Source: Akkermansia muciniphila
Lineage (GTDB): Bacteria; Pseudomonadota; Gammaproteobacteria; Burkholderiales; Burkholderiaceae_C
Reading direction: 5' to 3'
NCBI GenBank assembly: GCA_943327015.2
Contig: CALPVM020000171.1
Coordinates: 1-5,566 of the forward strand
DNA length: 5,566 nucleotides
Shown: one piece after another, positions 1 through 5,457 of the stretch
Numbering within the stretch: position 1 is the first letter of the stretch
How the letters are laid out: every line of letters starts with the position of its first letter
Translations under genes and position numbers: made by a program
The notes under the pieces: generated by a model
What the model saw: the letters and a program-made list of their open reading frames with translations, nothing else
Told to the model about the DNA's origin: nothing
The model's database searches: none

Positions 1-108
1 GACTCCCAAATGGAAGCTGTTAGTTTTGGTAAAGAGAAGCCCGCTTCAACGGGCACTTCTGAGGATTCAATGGCCAAAAATCGGCGTGCTGTTATCAATT
101 ACCGTTAA
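1..108 (+). CDS. pal: Peptidoglycan-associated lipoprotein Pal, C-terminal end (5' partial)
   Basis: Reading frame 1 is open from the window edge to TAA at 106-108 and gives 35 residues. The segment MEAVSFGKEKP, a later ED.MAKNRRA and the ending VINYR match the last helix and strand of the OmpA-like peptidoglycan-binding domain of Pal (family pattern: EAVSFGKE.P...G..E..WA.NRR..I.Y). Pal is an outer-membrane lipoprotein that binds peptidoglycan and TolB and works in outer-membrane constriction at division. The lipobox and most of the domain lie outside the window. The usual family tryptophan before AKNRR is methionine here. cpoB starts two bases after the stop, the normal end of a tol-pal operon, which supports the call. 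Another OmpA-family protein is possible but unlikely given that neighbour. Confidence 0.9.
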   Translation, partial: DSQMEAVSFGKEKPASTGTSEDSMAKNRRAVINYR

Positions 109-110
109 TC

Positions 111-917
111 ATGACCCATTCTTTTTCTGATTATTTTGTAAAACGCAGCTTTGTTGGGTTGGCTCTTTCGATGTCAATGGGCGCTGCTTCTGCAGGATTG
201 TTTGATGACGAGGAAGCACGTAAGGCTATTTTGGATTTGCGTCAAAAAATAGAGCAGTCCAACCAAGAGCACGAAGCTAAGCGGGTAGAGGATGCAAAAA
301 GATTCTCTGAAGATACGAAAAGACTCTCTGAAGAAAATACCACTATTCGCAGGGGAATGATTGATCTTCAAAATCAACTTAATGCTTCACGTTCGGAAGT
401 TGAAAAACTTCGGGGTCAGTATGAGCAATTGTTGCGTGAAATTGCAGAGGTTCAACGTAAATACAAAAACTCTACCCAAAGCTTGCAGGATCGTATTCGA
501 AACTTGGAGCCTTCCAAAGTAACCATAGATGGACAGGATTTTTTAGCTTCAGTGGAGGAAACCCGGGAGTTTGACGAGGCTCTCAATGTTTTTAGAAGCG
601 GAGATTTTGCTGCTGCCAGCAGATTGTTCAATGTGTTTTTAGGGCATTACGGAAAATCCGGTTATCGCCCTTCCGCAATGTTTTGGCTTGGAAACGCACA
701 GTATGCCAATAAAGAGTACAAAGAAGCTATTGGTAGTTTTAGAAATATTTCTACAGACCATGTTCGTGCACCAGAGGCAATGCTTGCTGTAGCCAATTGT
801 CAGGTTGAAATGAAAGACGTGAAATCTGCACGTAAAACATGGGAAACGCTCATTAGTACATATCCAGATTCTGAAGCGGCAGATGCTGCCCGTGATAGAT
901 TGACCCGTTTTAAGTAA
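111..917 (+). CDS. cpoB: Cell division coordinator CpoB (YbgF), periplasmic TPR protein of the Tol-Pal system
   Basis: Encodes 268 residues, close to the family's usual ~260. A signal peptide (basic KR at 11-12, hydrophobic stretch to about 26) ends in ASA, with predicted cleavage after residue 28; the mature start GLFDDEEARKAILDLR is typical of the family. Residues about 33-130 form a charged coiled coil, the trimerisation region in the family. Residues 153-268 hold three TPR-like helix pairs, including AMFWLGNAQYANKEYKEAI and a last one around TWETLISTYPDSEAADAA. In E. coli CpoB links PBP1B/LpoB peptidoglycan synthesis to Tol-Pal constriction in the periplasm. ATG 111 lies two bases after the pal stop with no clear Shine-Dalgarno, so translation is probably coupled to pal. 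The gene is AT-richer than the transporter genes to the right. The coiled coil contains a 21-bp tandem duplication, listed separately. Confidence 0.95.
   Translation: MTHSFSDYFVKRSFVGLALSMSMGAASAGLFDDEEARKAILDLRQKIEQSNQEHEAKRVEDAKRFSEDTKRLSEENTTIRRGMIDLQNQLNASRSEVEKLRGQYEQLLREIAEVQRKYKNSTQSLQDRIRNLEPSKVTIDGQDFLASVEETREFDEALNVFRSGDFAAASRLFNVFLGHYGKSGYRPSAMFWLGNAQYANKEYKEAIGSFRNISTDHVRAPEAMLAVANCQVEMKDVKSARKTWETLISTYPDSEAADAARDRLTRFK
297..338 (+). repeat. 21-bp imperfect tandem duplication = one coiled-coil heptad in cpoB
   Basis: Bases 297-317 and 318-338 are adjacent 21-base units identical at 17 positions. They are in frame with cpoB and encode KRFSEDT and KRLSEEN, one coiled-coil heptad each (residues 63-69 and 70-76). 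The preceding KRVEDA looks like a related partial unit. This is a likely in-frame slippage duplication that lengthens the coiled coil by one heptad. Confidence 0.8.
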
Positions 918-930
918 TCTGGCTAACAGA

Positions 931-1722
931 GTGTCATTGCCTGATAGTTCTATCCCTGTATTTGAGGAAATTGACTTTAAACGTCGATTTTCTGGTCTGT
1001 CCCGCTTGTATGGTGCAGATCCAGCACAAAAAGTGCAATCGTCCCATGTAGTGGTAGTTGGTATTGGTGGTGTTGGTTCGTGGGTTGCCGAAGCTTTGGC
1101 ACGAAGTGGGGTAGGGCGTTTAACTCTGATTGACTTAGATCATGTTTCTGAGTCTAACGTCAATAGACAAATTCACGCACATACCAACACTTTAGGTATG
1201 GCCAAAGTACTGGCCATGCAACAAAGAATATGGCTTATTAATCCAACTTGCGTTGTTAATTGTGTTGATGCCTTTGTGGAACCAGATAATTGGTTGTCGC
1301 TGTTACCCGACTCTGTGGATGCAGTTATAGATGCCTGTGATCAGGTTAAGTCCAAAACCATCATGGCCCATTGGGCGCGCACATCAAACGTTTTTTTTAT
1401 CACCGTAGGTGCAGCGGGAGGTAAACGTTTTGCCCACCAGGTAAAAATTGCTGATCTAAGTGATGTTACACATGATCCCTTACTTTCGCAGGTACGCTAC
1501 CAATTGCGTAAGCACCATCGTGCGCCTCAGGGTGGCAAAAAGATACGGGTTAGCTGTGTATTCAGTGATGAAGCTGTAAAGCAACCAGGTGATGTTTGCT
1601 CTGCGCAAACGGATGGTTCGCTCAATTGTCATGGATATGGATCCTTAGTGACAGTCACAGCCACCTTTGGCATGTGCGCTGCTGGCTGGGTAATGGATAA
1701 AATTTCTCAAAATTCTTTTTGA
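931..1722 (+). CDS. tcdA: tRNA threonylcarbamoyladenosine dehydratase TcdA (CsdL), E1-like
   Basis: Encodes 263 residues of the ThiF/MoeB/E1-like superfamily. The nucleotide-binding loop VVGIGGVGSWVAEALARSG is at residues 42-60, followed by strand-end acids DLD at 68-70, the family's SNVNRQ at 75-80 (Asn76 and Arg79 are expected to contact ATP), DACD at 134-137 and the TcdA-type C-terminal motif GYGSLVTVTATFG at 235-247. TcdA uses ATP to dehydrate t6A37 to the cyclic ct6A form in tRNAs that read ANN codons, including tRNA-Lys. It is cytoplasmic with peripheral membrane association in E. coli. The length and C-terminal motif favour TcdA over ThiF or MoeB. The start is GTG at 931, 13 bases after cpoB; no in-frame ATG occurs before residue 90, which would remove the ATP loop. 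The Shine-Dalgarno is weak, so the gene is probably co-transcribed with pal-cpoB. The stop TGA lies inside the next promoter. Confidence 0.92.
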   Translation: MSLPDSSIPVFEEIDFKRRFSGLSRLYGADPAQKVQSSHVVVVGIGGVGSWVAEALARSGVGRLTLIDLDHVSESNVNRQIHAHTNTLGMAKVLAMQQRIWLINPTCVVNCVDAFVEPDNWLSLLPDSVDAVIDACDQVKSKTIMAHWARTSNVFFITVGAAGGKRFAHQVKIADLSDVTHDPLLSQVRYQLRKHHRAPQGGKKIRVSCVFSDEAVKQPGDVCSAQTDGSLNCHGYGSLVTVTATFGMCAAGWVMDKISQNSF

Positions 1723-1746
1723 AAAGCTAAATTTTGACGCTATAAT
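1719..1746 (+). promoter_or_regulatory. Sigma70-type promoter for tRNA-Lys
   Basis: TTGAAA at 1719-1724 and a perfect TATAAT at 1741-1746 are separated by 16 bases. Expected transcription start is near 1752-1754, leaving a leader of about 30 nt before the tRNA. A GC-rich GAGGGC follows the -10 box, as in stringently controlled stable-RNA promoters. The -35 box overlaps the tcdA stop codon (1720-1722). A second box-like TTGACG at 1734-1739 is only one base from TATAAT and cannot serve as its -35. Confidence 0.75.
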
Positions 1747-1781
1747 TGAGGGCTACACAAGAGGTTAATAAATTTCTTGTT

Positions 1782-1857
1782 GGGACGTTAGCTCAGTTGG
1801 TAGAGCAGCGGACTTTTAATCCGTTTGTCGTGGGTTCGACTCCCGCACGTCCCACCA
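1782..1857 (+). tRNA. tRNA-Lys (anticodon UUU)
   Basis: A complete 76-nt cloverleaf. The acceptor stem GGGACGT (1782-1788) pairs fully with ACGTCCC (1847-1853). The D-arm is GCTC/GAGC (1791-1794 and 1803-1806). The anticodon stem GCGGA (1808-1812) pairs with TCCGT (1820-1824). The loop CTTTTAA (1813-1819) has the anticodon TTT at 1815-1817 and A37 at 1818. The variable loop is 5 nt. The T-arm GTGGG/CCCGC encloses TTCGACT (1835-1841). The discriminator is A1854 and CCA is encoded at 1855-1857. It decodes AAA/AAG lysine codons. U34 and A37 are the usual targets of mnm5s2U/mnm5se2U and t6A/ct6A modification. Confidence 0.98.
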
Positions 1858-1876
1858 TATTGGTCTTTCAATATGG
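1855..1876. repeat. Perfect 8-bp inverted repeat bridging the tRNA-Lys 3' end and the tRNA-like copy
   Basis: CCATATTG (1855-1862) and CAATATGG (1869-1876) are exact reverse complements around a 6-base loop GTCTTT. The left arm contains the CCA of tRNA-Lys; the right arm contains the first GG of the following tRNA-like element. In a joint transcript this would form a hairpin at the tRNA junction. No T-run follows on either strand, so it is not a standard intrinsic terminator. A role in processing is only a guess. Confidence 0.6.
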
Positions 1877-1950
1877 ATACTTAGCTAAGTTGGTAGAGCA
1901 GCAGTCTCTTAAATAATAGCCCTACGTTGCAGGCCCGTAATATCCCACAA
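1875..1950 (+). pseudogene. Degenerate tRNA-Lys-like element (probable tRNA pseudogene, in-register anticodon CUU)
   Basis: This 76-base stretch aligns without gaps to tRNA-Lys at 1782-1857 with 45 identities, 30 of them in the first 38 positions. The D-arm block AGTTGGTAGAGCAGC is identical. The in-register anticodon loop is CTCTTAA, giving CTT (lysine). The element ends CCCACAA where the intact tRNA has CCCACCA. It is broken: the anticodon stem GCAGT/ATAAT has lost its middle pairs, there is no TTCRA T-loop motif, and the acceptor pairs only as GGATA with TATCC, shifted by one base. Four T-arm pairs (TACG/CGTA, 1923-1926 and 1936-1939) can still form around an unusual loop. It most likely arose as a second lysine tRNA that decayed. 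A folded but atypical RNA cannot be excluded. Confidence 0.65.
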
Positions 1951-1966
1951 ACACATCAATATAAAC

Positions 1967-2782
1967 TTACTTTGTGAGTTTTAGGCGTACTGCAAAACTA
2001 AGCGCATCCACACAGGCCACCATCAACAGTATGGCGGCTAACAGAGTGGCAGTTTTATGCATATGGAAAAGCCCCATATGAAACGACAGCATCTGTCCCA
2101 GCCCACCGGCGCCAACTACACCTAAAACAGCGGCAGCACGAATGTTGTTTTCCCAACGGTAAAGCGTATAACTTATAAGTTGCGGTAAAACCTGTGGCAA
2201 GGTGGCATAAGCAAAAACTCGCAATCCACCGACACCTTGCACACGCAACGCTGCAGCAGGTCCGGCCGGGGTGTTCTCCATTGCCTCGGCAAACAAGCGG
2301 CCAAGGACACCGCTGGTATGCATGGCCAGCGCCAATGTGCCCGCCATGGGGCCCAGTCCGGCAGAGATTAAGAGTAATGCAGCCCACACCAGTTCAGGAA
2401 TGGAGCGCAGTGCATTCAGCAACCAGCGGGTGGGACTACGCAGCCAGGCTGAGTCCTGGGCTGACATTCGGCTAGCCGGTATTGCCAAAACCAGTCCCAA
2501 CGCGGCAGCAAGCGCCGTACCCAAGGCAGACATGGCAAGGGTTTCCCAAGCTGCCCAAGCCACTTTACGTAAAAAAACAGGAGAAAAGTCCGGCGGAAAG
2601 AACTCTGCCACAAAGCGTCCCATGCTACCTGCGGCTTCCATGGATGCAAATGACTGCCACTGCAAATCCAACGAAACAAAACTCGCTATTACCAGTGCAA
2701 GCACAACAAAAGAGAATAAATAGGCTTTGTAGCGTGCCTTCAGCATAGATGCTGGCAAAGCATAGCGTGGGTCAGTTTTCAT
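1967..2782 (-). CDS. phnE: PhnE-type ABC importer permease, second subunit
   Basis: Encodes 271 residues of a binding-protein-dependent inner-membrane permease. Hydrophobic segments lie at about 20-37, 80-102, 130-156, 212-228 and 245-265. The family features are RSIPELVWA (126-134), the cytoplasmic coupling loop beginning EAMEN (166-170) that docks on the ATPase, and SYTLYRWENNIR followed by VLGVVGAGGLGQ (204-230), a PhnE hallmark. ATG at 2782 is chosen because it overlaps the stop of the preceding permease as ATGA and has GAAAGG 7 bases upstream; a longer frame reaches 2803 but lacks this site. It probably forms a heterodimer with the neighbouring permease and is the last gene of the operon. 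The substrate cannot be read from the permease; the context suggests a selenium oxyanion. Its stop is 16 bases from the tRNA-like element, tail to tail, with no terminator visible. Confidence 0.9.
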   Translation of the reverse strand: MKTDPRYALPASMLKARYKAYLFSFVVLALVIASFVSLDLQWQSFASMEAAGSMGRFVAEFFPPDFSPVFLRKVAWAAWETLAMSALGTALAAALGLVLAIPASRMSAQDSAWLRSPTRWLLNALRSIPELVWAALLLISAGLGPMAGTLALAMHTSGVLGRLFAEAMENTPAGPAAALRVQGVGGLRVFAYATLPQVLPQLISYTLYRWENNIRAAAVLGVVGAGGLGQMLSFHMGLFHMHKTATLLAAILLMVACVDALSFAVRLKLTK

Positions 2783-3624
2783 GCCAGCGCCTTTCGTAGC
2801 CAAGCGCTTAAACGATCCGCCAGTGCCACCAAAGCTACAAACACCAGCAGTAGGGTGGCCACTTCGCCACCGTTGAACATTTTCATGGAGTTATCCAGTT
2901 GCTGACCCAGCCCGCCTGCACCTACAAAACCCAATACAACCGAGGAGCGGATAGCACACTCCCAGCGGTACACGGTGTACGATGCCAGCTCTGCAGCATG
3001 GCTAGGAAGTAATGCGTACACAAACGCCTGTAAGCGTCCGCTACCGTTGCGCATCAAGGTATGGGTGGCGTGGCTTTCGCCACTTTCCAGAATTTCGGCA
3101 TACACTTTGCCCAACATGCCGCCGTAGGTCAGTGCAATGGCCAATACCCCAGCGGTAGGCCCCAAGCCCACTACACGCACAAATATTAAAGCCCAAATAA
3201 GTTCCGGTATGCTGCGCAGCACAATCAGCAACCCACGCACACAGCCGCGTACTATGGTTGGCCAGCGGTCCATGTGGCCTGATAAGGCGGATAAAGATAA
3301 CACTCTGGTCGCCAATAGGCTTAGAGGGATGGCTAATACCAGTGCCAAAGAAACACCTGCTGTTGCCATAGCCACGGTACGCCAGGTTTCGCGTGCCACC
3401 ATGTTTAAAAACTCGCTATGCAGCGCCAGCGGCCAGAAACTTTGCAGAAAATGTGCTGTAACTTGCCGGTTTTCTGGGTCCCAAAGCACCCATATCCTAA
3501 ATTCAGTGGCTACGCACAGCGGCCACAACAGCAGCAAGCCAAAAATAAGCCAAAAAACACGACCTGCAAAGGCCGGATCGCGTTCTGGAGCAGTTAATCC
3601 AGCAGGGCTTTGTGGCTGCAGCAT
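2779..3624 (-). CDS. phnE: PhnE-type ABC importer permease, first subunit
   Basis: Encodes 281 residues with a strongly hydrophobic first segment (23-42), further segments at about 84-105, 128-150, 153-172, 228-243 and 254-271, and a long loop between the first two. It shares with the other permease RSIPELIWA (137-145), GLGPTAGVLA (153-162) and SYTVYRWECAIR followed by VLGFVGAGGLGQ (215-241), so the two are diverged paralogues of the PhnE family. The coupling loop begins near EILESGE (177-183). ATG 3624 is taken as start; an in-frame TTG directly before it (3627) would add one residue. The gene follows the ATPase after 10 bases and overlaps the next permease by 4, so subunit synthesis is probably coupled. 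PhnE systems with two different permeases are known. Phosphonate, phosphite or selenium oxyanions are all possible substrates; the neighbouring selD-like gene favours the last. Confidence 0.9.
   Translation of the reverse strand: MLQPQSPAGLTAPERDPAFAGRVFWLIFGLLLLWPLCVATEFRIWVLWDPENRQVTAHFLQSFWPLALHSEFLNMVARETWRTVAMATAGVSLALVLAIPLSLLATRVLSLSALSGHMDRWPTIVRGCVRGLLIVLRSIPELIWALIFVRVVGLGPTAGVLAIALTYGGMLGKVYAEILESGESHATHTLMRNGSGRLQAFVYALLPSHAAELASYTVYRWECAIRSSVVLGFVGAGGLGQQLDNSMKMFNGGEVATLLLVFVALVALADRLSAWLRKALA
2790..2795 (-). promoter_or_regulatory. Ribosome binding site of the second permease
   Basis: On the minus strand GAAAGG lies inside the end of the upstream permease gene, 7 bases before ATG 2782. 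This supports the ATGA overlap start over the longer frame that opens at 2803. Confidence 0.7.
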
Positions 3625-3634
3625 CAATATTCCA

Positions 3635-4474
3635 TTAACGACATTGCATCATGACCGGTGCAGCGTCAGACAATGCTGCAAGTTCGGCAGGTACAGCCAA
3701 AATTTCGCCGCGCAATTCGTATTCGTGTTGCTTGTACAAACGCGCTAGAAGTTCTGGTGTGACTTGGTTTGACGGCAAATCAAATACCAATTGCCCATCG
3801 CGCAGACCCACAATCCTCTCAAAATGTGCTAAAGCTATATCTACTTGATGCAAAGATGCCACCAGGGTTGTTTGACGTTGACGCGCCACACCTACCAATG
3901 ACGCAATGGCCATTCGGGCACGTGTTGGGTCGAGTGCAGATAAGGGTTCGTCAATCAACCATAAGTTAGCCGGAGCGAGTAAAGCACGCGCTAAACCCAC
4001 GCGCTGACGTTCTCCGCCAGATAGCCGGTCAACACGCTCAAACAGTTTGTCGGCCAGATCAAAATGCGCCAGTGCCTCGTGTGCGGCCGGAATGTCGACC
4101 GGATAAAACAAGGAGCGCAGGCTAGTCCATAAGCCCATGGCAGGTAAGCGCCCGGCCAATACGGCGTTAACCACCCGTTGGCGCGGTGGCAGAGGAGGTA
4201 CTTGGGGCGCTATAAAAAGCTGGCCGCGCAGCTGCTTTAAACGTTGTGCAGGCAACCCCCAAGGGTCTTGTCCAGCTAACTGCAAAATGCCCTGTGTTGG
4301 CCGCTGTGCACAGGCCATAACCTGCAGTAATGTGGTTTTGCCTGCCCCCGAAGGACCAATCACGGCCACTTGCTCGCCAGCCTGCAACTGCAGATTGTTA
4401 ATCCGCAGAGCAGGCGCAGCGCCTGAGGGTGCTGCAGGGTGTCGAGCCTCCAAGGACTGAAGGTCGATATTCAT
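3635..4474 (-). CDS. phnC: PhnC-type ABC importer ATP-binding protein
   Basis: Encodes 279 residues with all ABC ATPase motifs intact: Walker A GPSGAGKTT (40-48), Q-loop Gln91, signature LSGGERQRVG (151-160), Walker B LWLIDEP with catalytic Glu176 (171-177), D-loop SALD (179-182) and switch His209. The length and the C-terminal extension after about residue 240 fit PhnC, which is near 250-280. It would power the two permeases from the cytoplasmic face. The start ATG 4474 lies 15 bases after the binding-protein gene, with only a weak Shine-Dalgarno. The segment around VPPLPPRQRVVNAVLAGRL (92-110) is the PhnC-typical region after the Q-loop. As with the permeases, the family name says phosphonate but does not fix the substrate. 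Confidence 0.93.
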   Translation of the reverse strand: MNIDLQSLEARHPAAPSGAAPALRINNLQLQAGEQVAVIGPSGAGKTTLLQVMACAQRPTQGILQLAGQDPWGLPAQRLKQLRGQLFIAPQVPPLPPRQRVVNAVLAGRLPAMGLWTSLRSLFYPVDIPAAHEALAHFDLADKLFERVDRLSGGERQRVGLARALLAPANLWLIDEPLSALDPTRARMAIASLVGVARQRQTTLVASLHQVDIALAHFERIVGLRDGQLVFDLPSNQVTPELLARLYKQHEYELRGEILAVPAELAALSDAAPVMMQCR

Positions 4475-4489
4475 GCGTTTAATACCGCT

Positions 4490-5359
4490 TTAGAGCAAAC
4501 CAGCACTGCGTGCGGCTGACTCCAGACCCTTGTAATTTTCGGGTGTGGTGGAAACATAGCGGGTAGCGCGGTTGAGCTTTAAAATTTCTGCATGTTCAGG
4601 TGTGGCCGGATTCAGCGCTAACAAGGCAGCTTTGATCTTTTCACGTAAAGCTGCAGGCATGTCGGCGTGAACCGACCAGTTGTAGTTAAAGTAGGTTGGG
4701 GTGGTGTAAAACACGTTCACAGCCTGTGTGTCTACTTTGTTTTCGGCAACAAACTTTTTCCACACGGTAATGTCCAGTGCGGCTGCATCTACCTTGCCGC
4801 TTACTACGGATGCAATGGTGGCGTCGTGGGCGCCACTAAAGGCTACACGCTTAAAGTCTTGGTCGGGGTCAATGCCGGCTTGTAACAAAAAGCTGCGTGG
4901 CATCAGGTGGCCTGATGTGCTGCTTTGCGAACCGAACGAGACTTGCTTGCCCTTCATGTCAGACAATTTTTGAATTTGCGAGCTGGTTTTGGCAATGAAT
5001 ACCGACTGAAACCGCGTATCTTCTTCGCGCTGTGCCAGCGGAATAACTTTACCGCCCGAACGGATGCTGGCCTGTACAAAGGTAAAACCACCCAACCATG
5101 CCAAATCTACTTTTTTATTGACCAAAGACTCAACTGCTGCCGGATAATCGGTAACCGGAGTGAACTCTACTTTCATGCCCAACTGTTTTTCGAGGTAGCT
5201 TGCCAGCGGTGTGAACTTGCGTATCTGTTCTGTAGCAGCTTCTTCAGGAATGGTGGTTATGCGCAATGTGGTTTGTGCACTGGCTGAAAATACGGCTAGC
5301 AAGGCCATCATGCCGGATAAAAGGTAAGCTCGGGTTAAAGGCCAAAACAAGGTGGGCAT
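4490..5359 (-). CDS. PhnD-like periplasmic binding protein, putative selenate/selenium-oxyanion ABC transporter component
   Basis: From ATG 5359 it encodes 289 residues. A signal peptide (positive R10, hydrophobic 11-24) ends ASA, with likely cleavage after 28, so the mature protein starts QTTLRI. The phosphate/phosphonate-binding fold of the PhnD family shows as IPEE (37-40), LASYLEKQLG (52-61), VDLAWLGGFTF (84-94), SSTSGHLMPR (146-155, the anion-contact loop in PhnD-like proteins) and HDATIASVVSGKVDAAALD (178-196). From memory, IPEEA plus AWLGGFTFVQA plus QREED resembles the subfamily annotated as putative selenate-binding, often found beside selD. The divergent selD-like gene 98 bases away agrees. 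Phosphonate or phosphite remain alternatives. The frame opens as far as 5467, but that start would overlap the divergent gene and bury the signal peptide; ATG 5359 has AGGAT 7 bases upstream. It is the first gene of the operon. Confidence 0.88.
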   Translation of the reverse strand: MPTLFWPLTRAYLLSGMMALLAVFSASAQTTLRITTIPEEAATEQIRKFTPLASYLEKQLGMKVEFTPVTDYPAAVESLVNKKVDLAWLGGFTFVQASIRSGGKVIPLAQREEDTRFQSVFIAKTSSQIQKLSDMKGKQVSFGSQSSTSGHLMPRSFLLQAGIDPDQDFKRVAFSGAHDATIASVVSGKVDAAALDITVWKKFVAENKVDTQAVNVFYTTPTYFNYNWSVHADMPAALREKIKAALLALNPATPEHAEILKLNRATRYVSTTPENYKGLESAARSAGLL

Positions 5360-5457
5360 CAATGTGATCCTGTAAAATAGAGGGGCTACCATCTTAACTT
5401 GAAATCGTGCCATGCTTGAAGGGCGAGTTTCTTTCAGGTACTTTTGGGAATATTTGA
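5360..5457. promoter_or_regulatory. Divergent control region between the importer operon and the selD-like gene
   Basis: These 98 bases separate two divergent genes and must hold both promoters unless one lies inside a gene. Rightward, TTGAAG (5416-5421), 17 bases and TACTTT (5439-5444) is a weak sigma70 candidate. Leftward, TATTTT (minus strand of 5374-5379) is a -10-like box but would start transcription past the ribosome binding site, so it is not accepted. A direct repeat CTTGAA occurs at 5398-5403 and 5415-5420, 17 bases apart. No terminator or riboswitch was recognised. Confidence 0.35.
5367..5371 (-). promoter_or_regulatory. Ribosome binding site deciding the binding-protein start
   Basis: On the minus strand AGGAT ends 7 bases before ATG 5359. 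This, with the signal peptide placed right at the N-terminus, selects this start over upstream in-frame starts, which would prepend up to 36 residues. Confidence 0.7.

Noticed and set aside
39..54. Hairpin GCCCG-CTTCAA-CGGGC
   Set aside because: It lies within the pal coding region with no T-run after it; with 5 pairs it is probably a coding coincidence and not a terminator.
1734..1746. TTGACG next to TATAAT as a promoter pair
   Set aside because: Only one base separates the boxes. TTGAAA at 1719-1724 with a 16-base spacer fits.
1782..1950. Attachment-site duplication from an integrated element
   Set aside because: Integration at a tRNA usually duplicates the 3' part exactly. Here the 5' half is the conserved part, the copy is full length and diverged, and no integrase is in view.
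2055..2748. Several open frames of 87-150 codons on both strands over the permease genes
   Set aside because: They shadow the two PhnE genes, show no recognisable family features and conflict with strongly supported coding frames.
2783..2803. Start of the second permease at 2803
   Set aside because: ATG 2782 makes a typical ATGA overlap and has GAAAGG 7 bases upstream; the extra residues do not resemble PhnE.
3137..3748. 203-codon plus-strand open frame antisense to the first permease
   Set aside because: It opposes a well-supported PhnE gene, has a composition unlike a real protein and no domain.
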